Translations under genes and position numbers: made by a program
In this document: in pieces, positions 33,180 through 37,148 of the stretch
Position numbering within the stretch: position 1 is the stretch's first letter
Layout: the number at the start of each line of letters is the position of its first letter
Source of the DNA: Gryganskiella cystojenkinii
Taxonomy: Eukaryota > Mortierellomycota > Mortierellomycetes > Mortierellales > Mortierellaceae
Length of the DNA: 37,148 nucleotides
Direction of reading: 5' to 3'
NCBI GenBank assembly: GCA_015852425.1
Contig: JAAAIG010000348.1
Coordinates: 1 to 37,148 of the forward strand
The notes under the pieces: generated by a model
What the model was told of the DNA's origin: nothing
Databases searched by the model: none
What the model saw: only the letters and a program-made list of their open reading frames with translations

Positions 33180-34552
33180 AGCAAACAATAACATGGCACT
33201 GATTTTGATGGGTGATTTCAATGGCTATGTCGCCATCTGTGGACCGCCGCAATCATACCCGTGGAGACACCACACCACAAACACAAATATTAAAGGACAC
33301 AGATGAGCACAACCTGGCGAACACTTTTGGACAATTGCACCCCTTTGTTTTAGACTATACTTTCGAAAGCACCTTAGTAGCTAGCAGGATAGCGATAGAC
33401 ATCATTTTTACATCAGCAAACCTTTTACCGCGACTAACAGGCACTTGGATTGCCCCAGTTCCCGACTAATAATTTTATTACGACGGACCATCGTCCTACG
33501 TTGGTTATCTTTGACACCAAAACAGCAACCAAGCCAATCTCAAAAGCTACACCTCGGAGGTACAAGTCAAGAGTAAGCGGATCATGACCAGGACAGCAAC
33601 AACAGCAGAGGACTGGGACGACTTCACATCGGAACAGACCGCCACCACTGATCCGCCACGGACGAACACAGCCTCCATTCGAGTGGACATCAATGAATTG
33701 TGGGATACTTTTCGAGACCGCGTCCATACCACCGCTCATAACACACTGCCAGTCCAAAAAGTCGGGGGGATCGTTCGAGTCCCGTGCGAACAACAATGCC
33801 TGGCTCACCGGTGCCGTGCTCTGGATAGTATTTCATTTTGTGTCAAAAAATATTTTCCTGTTCGTCACTCGGAAGCAGTGCGGAAGCGGCCGCTCGCGCT
33901 CATACACCAGCACGACCAATGCCTATCTCGACATCAGGACACACTTCCACTACCAAAAGTGCAAACAGCCAGATGGTCAGAATGGAGACGCCAAAGTCAG
34001 AAACTCAGTCAAACTAGCCATCTTGAACAAAGCACGTTCATACAACTCAACCTTCAACAAGAAAGAAGCAGTGGATGCTCGATGTGAACTATTCGCCATC
34101 AATGCCAGTCGTGCCCTGAACAACAGACTCGGTAAATACAATCCCAAAATCAACATCGATAAACTAAGTGTCGTCACACCAATTGGAACCACGATTGAAG
34201 ATAGACCTGCAGAAAGTCAACGAGGGAACCCGCAGATTTTTAAGACTACGTGCACTATATGCGCCAGACAGGAGAGCTGGGGGATTGGGAACAGGAGTAC
34301 GAAAGGTTAGAAGGAATTCAAGATGAGTGGCATTCGGGACTTATGGCGGTACCGGACGAGGACACCAACAGGGAAGCCATCAGGAGGGCACCCAAGGAAA
34401 AGGCCTCGGGGGAGTCGGGCATCACCAACGAAATGTTCCAGCACTTCGATGAGCGTACTGTGGATGAGTTTGTTCTCTTGATCCATTCTTGCTTAGTGCA
34501 GAAACGACAACCAACGCAATGGAAAACTGACATCATCTATTGTATTCCTCGC
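33180..34552 (+). mobile_element. Truncated, decayed LINE (APE-type endonuclease and start of reverse transcriptase)
   Basis: The fragment begins with ALILMGDFNGYV (GDFN motif of APE-like endonucleases). After a frame change it continues through DEHNLANTFGQLHP, DYTFES, IDIIFTSANLLPRLTG and, in a third frame, FITTDHRPTLVIF, the TDH catalytic-loop motif. Later pieces hold a linker (WDDFTSE, INELWDTFRD, LNKARSYN, INASRALNNRLGKYN) and then the opening of a reverse transcriptase, EAIRRAPKEKASGESGITNEMF and QPTQWKTDIIYCIPR. It ends abruptly there; the polymerase palm with its catalytic aspartates is absent. At least four frame changes make it dead. Confidence 0.8.
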
Positions 34553-34910
34553 AGTTCCCTGCCCTTTCTTTTCCTTGCCCTTGATTTCCATATCCCATGC
34601 TGTTTTCCACTGGCGTTATCCACTGGTGTTGTCTCTGGTTTCCACAGGCCAGTTGTCCAGTAGATTGAGGGAAATGAATCTGAAATGGTGCGAATTTTGA
34701 GGGGATGTTGCTCGACAACAAGGTGAGCAAGAACGATTCCAATGCCCAGGTCCTCAATAGGAGGGAAAACTCTATCGATCCACGTCGTGTAGTTGTGAAA
34801 TGATTTTATAGCAGTATAATTGTTATATGAAGAGGGTGACAATGAGTTGTTGGACAATAGCTTGCTTTGGTCCGTGACACTTTGTTCATTTTCCTGATCC
34901 TGTTCTGATC
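34537..34910 (-). CDS. Hypothetical ORF, possible terminal exon
   Basis: A minus-strand frame stays open from just after a TGA near 34910 to a stop at 34537-34539, about 120 codons, without an ATG. It contains FHNYTTWIDRVFPPIEDLG and IVLAHLVVEQHPLKIRT, which read like ordinary globular protein, and a basic end. Possible splice acceptors (TTTGATCAG, GGATCAG) lie at its upstream edge. It overlaps the last bases of the LINE relic and lies 130 nt downstream of the tail tube gene on the same strand. No family is recognised. It could be a last exon or a chance frame. Confidence 0.3.
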
Positions 34911-35041
34911 AAATCACAGACTCTCTCTGGATCTAGCGTTATTAACTTAGAATCAGCATACAGTATTTACATACAAATCTAGCAATTGAAAAGGATAACT
35001 CCACACATTCTTACTTTTTGATAAAAGAGCGGATCGGTGCG

Positions 35042-35503
35042 TTATGCAAACTCTACGGTCATGCGGTTGGCTAGCAAACTTAACTCTTCTATCGCCACTT
35101 CATTGCTGCTGGCGTCGAAATTGGGGGCAGTGAGTTTGGTGGGGAAGGCATCACTGATTTTCCATGTCACTAAAGGAGTCTCTCCCGATTCATCCGTTAA
35201 GGAGATGGTAATGTCTTTCTTTTCGACGGCGTTGAGAGTAATTGAATTGAACCAGTCATAGAGTGAACTATCTCTCCGAAAGATGCCTCTTTTCAGGGTG
35301 ACATTAACAGCCTGCTTCTGTCCTGGCATCTGGAACCAATTGCCTATACCATCTTTATACTCAATAGTTTCTAGTCCAAGTTCCAGGCCAGAAACGCCAC
35401 TGCATAGCAACTCAGACTCGCCATCAGAGCCATGGAACTTGACACGATAGCGATAAGTAGAAATGGGATAAGTTGTAGCCAGGTCCGCAGCAGAGAGTAC
35501 CAT
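35042..35503 (-). CDS. T4 gp19-like tail tube protein (phage tail / contractile injection system type)
   Basis: Intact single-exon ORF of 153 residues, the normal length for this family (about 140-155). It shows the family pattern from end to end: YPISTYRYRVKF (12-23), CSGVSGLELGLETIEYKDG (34-52), MPGQ (59-62), VTLKRGIFRRDSSLYDWF (68-85), KKDITISLTDESG (95-107), TWKISDAFPTKLTAPNFDAS (113-132) and SNEVAIEELSLLANRMTVEF (133-152). Family knowledge: six copies form each ring of the inner tube in contractile phage tails and in extracellular contractile injection systems; the tube is driven by a sheath and carries cargo. Nothing here encodes a sheath, baseplate, spike, tape measure or AAA ATPase. 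Flanks are fungal relics (LINE, LRR). An AT-rich TATA-like site is at 35656-35665. Lateral transfer from a bacterium and a new role are inference. An AGGAGG on the coding strand lies about 30 nt before the ATG, too far for a ribosome-binding site. Confidence 0.85.
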   Translation of the reverse strand: MVLSAADLATTYPISTYRYRVKFHGSDGESELLCSGVSGLELGLETIEYKDGIGNWFQMPGQKQAVNVTLKRGIFRRDSSLYDWFNSITLNAVEKKDITISLTDESGETPLVTWKISDAFPTKLTAPNFDASSNEVAIEELSLLANRMTVEFA

Positions 35504-36436
35504 GATGATATGTGGCAGTGATGTCTGCAGTACCTCCTGAGATTATTAGCACGGGTCCGAGATTGAAGAACGATCGAATGAGTTGTGAACAGCCTGAGTG
35601 TGCGACTTCTTCTTTGCGTGAGTGGAGTACAGCAGTCTAGAGGAAATGTGAATACCATATATTATGCAATGGGAAGAACAAATGTTGTTAGTGACATAAA
35701 TGTGCATGCCTTTGTTTACTGTTGCAGAAAACTTGAAAGCCTCAAATTTGAACGCTCAGTGTTCATCAACCAGGAAGGATGGGATGGAGGAAGAACAAAA
35801 GGGCATGCGAAGAGGAGGGATGTAAAAGATAAAGGAACGAAGTGGGTTACTGAAGGCCTTGGGATACATCATGAAGATGGAGGAAAGAAAAGGCAGGAAA
35901 AAAGTCGAACGCAAACATTGGAAAGGGATGCTGACAGGATCGGTGGAGTGGAGAGATAAATGGCGACAAAGACATATCTCTGGGAAGGAAACTTACATGA
36001 AGGTTAAGAGAAGGATGCTGAAGAGAGTAAAGGTAGAAAAGTGGCATTTATATACTCGGCGATAAGGTGTCCCACGAAAACAATCACCCTCTCATCCCTT
36101 GGACCCACGAAATTTCCCTCAGGCAGCACGGATGCAACATTTTGAGTGCGGTTGCCTCAAAATACACAGACCCGTGTGATTTGAAGGATGCAGGAGGGTG
36201 TCTGGCGTTTTTTTTGTTTCCATCCTTGCATCCTTGCTTAGCGAAGGTGGACTAAATTAAGGTGATCTGCTGAGGCACGTCGCATGAATCAACTTTCCCA
36301 CTTGTACGACTGTGGTTGATGTTCATACATGCTCTGTCGACATTGGTCAGCCGAAATCGATCATGGTTGCACAAAGAAAATTTCAAGGGACCTAAAAAAC
36401 TCAAGGGTTCAGTAATGCCAGAACTATGTCTTTAAT
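35504..36436. other. Intergenic region upstream of the tail tube gene
   Basis: Purine-rich GAAGGAA-type tracts occupy 35770-36050. Open frames in both directions are low in complexity and match no family. A TATATA-like motif at 36047-36055 could serve a plus-strand transcript, but no gene follows. Confidence 0.45.
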
Positions 36437-36649
36437 GCTGAAGCACTCAAGATCAACACGACTCTGGCCGCTTTAGACCTCTGGGAAAACATGATTGCTG
36501 GCTATGGAGATCAGGCATTATCTGAAGCACTCAAAACCAACTCGATTCTGACCACTTTGGGCTTGGAGACAAACTTGGTCGGAGCCAATGGAGCTCAGGA
36601 ACGCAGGGCCAACTCGACAATAACAGTTAAACATCCTAACAAACGTTAA
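36437..36649 (+). pseudogene. Decayed NLR-type leucine-rich-repeat fragment, block 2
   Basis: This frame is open for 70 codons to TAA 36647-36649. It holds two and a half LRR units: AEALKINTTLAALDLWENMI, ALSEALKTNSILTTLGLETN and GANGAQERRANSTITV, in which the last unit has lost its middle. The pattern and strand match block 1 at 32.3-32.9 kb, about 3.5 kb away, suggesting both come from one split array or from repeated insertions of the same family. Confidence 0.7.
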
Positions 36650-36721
36650 TCGTAGCGTCTTGATGCTATTGTACCGGCCATTTCAGCGAGATCGTCCTTT
36701 TCAGAGGTGGTCAAGGGCGAG

Positions 36722-36879
36722 TCAAAGAACTTTTAGCCGTTCCGAAATATCAACAGGCATAGCTGGGTCGACATGTTTGCTCTTCTTGTCTCTTTGGAGA
36801 TGTTGAGCGAGGAAGAGTCGAGCGGAGACGAGAAACTTAATCTCTTTGTATTTCTCTGACTTAACACATATCCGATCCA

Positions 36880-36885
<6 letters not shown>
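36722..36885 (-). other. Possible terminal exon of an unknown gene, next to a poly(T) tract
   Basis: On the minus strand, KYKEIKFLVSARLFLAQHLQ and DPAMPVDISERLKVL read like a genuine protein end closing at the stop at 36722-36724. A TGTTAAG splice acceptor precedes it. The apparent start is an artefact of reading the adjacent 28-T run as poly-lysine. No family is assigned. Confidence 0.25.

Positions 36886-36910
<25 letters not shown>
36883..36910. repeat. Homopolymer of 28 T
   Basis: Uninterrupted run of T from 36883 to 36910. On the minus strand it is a poly(A), which could mark the 3' end of a retroposed sequence lying at higher coordinates, or be simple slippage. Confidence 0.85.
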
Positions 36911-37148
36911 AGTTTTCTGAAAATTGATAGATGGCATCTACACAAGACCAGCACACTAAGCTATGACTCGCTATCAGGTGGAGAAGACTTTAGAGCGAGG
37001 GATAAGATATGTATGAATTATTTTCCAGATATCTGGAGTGTGCTTCTGTATCTTATTTTTTCATTGATCCCTCCCTTTTCAATCAATTTGCCAGTATTAG
37101 TTTGGCTGTCCAGCTGCAGGGTTTGGCTGTTTGTTTGTAGTAATTCCA

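Noticed and set aside
35531..35539. Shine-Dalgarno-like AGGAGG upstream of the tail tube gene
   Set aside because: About 30 nt from the start codon, beyond the usual 5-10 nt, and isolated. It is not evidence of bacterial expression signals.

Overview
The window looks like a piece of a filamentous fungal chromosome, most likely an early-diverging Mortierellaceae-type fungus. That placement is inference. It rests on short GT..AG introns of about 90-140 nt, long homopolymer and pyrimidine tracts between genes, and a gene repertoire that I associate with that group: membrane-anchored Kelch proteins, a Sel1-repeat protein, an F-box protein, a very large NACHT/WD40 receptor-like protein and decayed NLR-type leucine-rich repeats. 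No operons, ribosomal RNAs or CRISPR arrays are seen.

Layout. 1-2503 holds no convincing gene. 2504-9107 is a tandem pair of paralogous Kelch/single-pass membrane proteins with matching exon structure; the second copy has an in-frame TGA 50 codons before the end of a conserved tail. Small relics of the same family lie at about 5560-5737 and 11084-11210. 9709-10878 is an intronless arylamine N-acetyltransferase-like gene with Gln where the catalytic His is expected. 11591-12298 (minus) is an unassigned ORF with a tandem internal duplication. 13.8-15.3 kb (plus) is a broken gene with a PD-(D/E)XK nuclease signature, followed by a small inverted-repeat element (15343-15960) and an ORF fragment. 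16.6-19.0 kb is mostly empty. 19046-20296 is a Sel1-repeat protein, 21131-23038 (minus) an F-box protein, and 24133-30413 (minus) a roughly 2,100-residue ARM-like/NACHT/pentapeptide/WD40 protein crossed by a 10-N assembly gap. 32.3-36.7 kb is a decayed zone with two blocks of dead leucine-rich repeats and a truncated LINE.

The standout is inside that last zone. An intact 153-codon ORF (35042-35503, minus) reads as a complete T4 gp19-like tail tube protein of the type found in phage tails and extracellular contractile injection systems. No sheath, baseplate, spike or ATPase gene accompanies it. A single tube gene in a fungal chromosome suggests lateral acquisition and possible domestication, which is inference.

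The genes are not visibly co-regulated. The common theme is recognition and conflict: a NACHT receptor-like gene, dead NLR-type repeats, a dead nuclease, an F-box protein and a Sel1 scaffold. The prokaryote-derived tube gene sits in the same repeat-rich neighbourhood.
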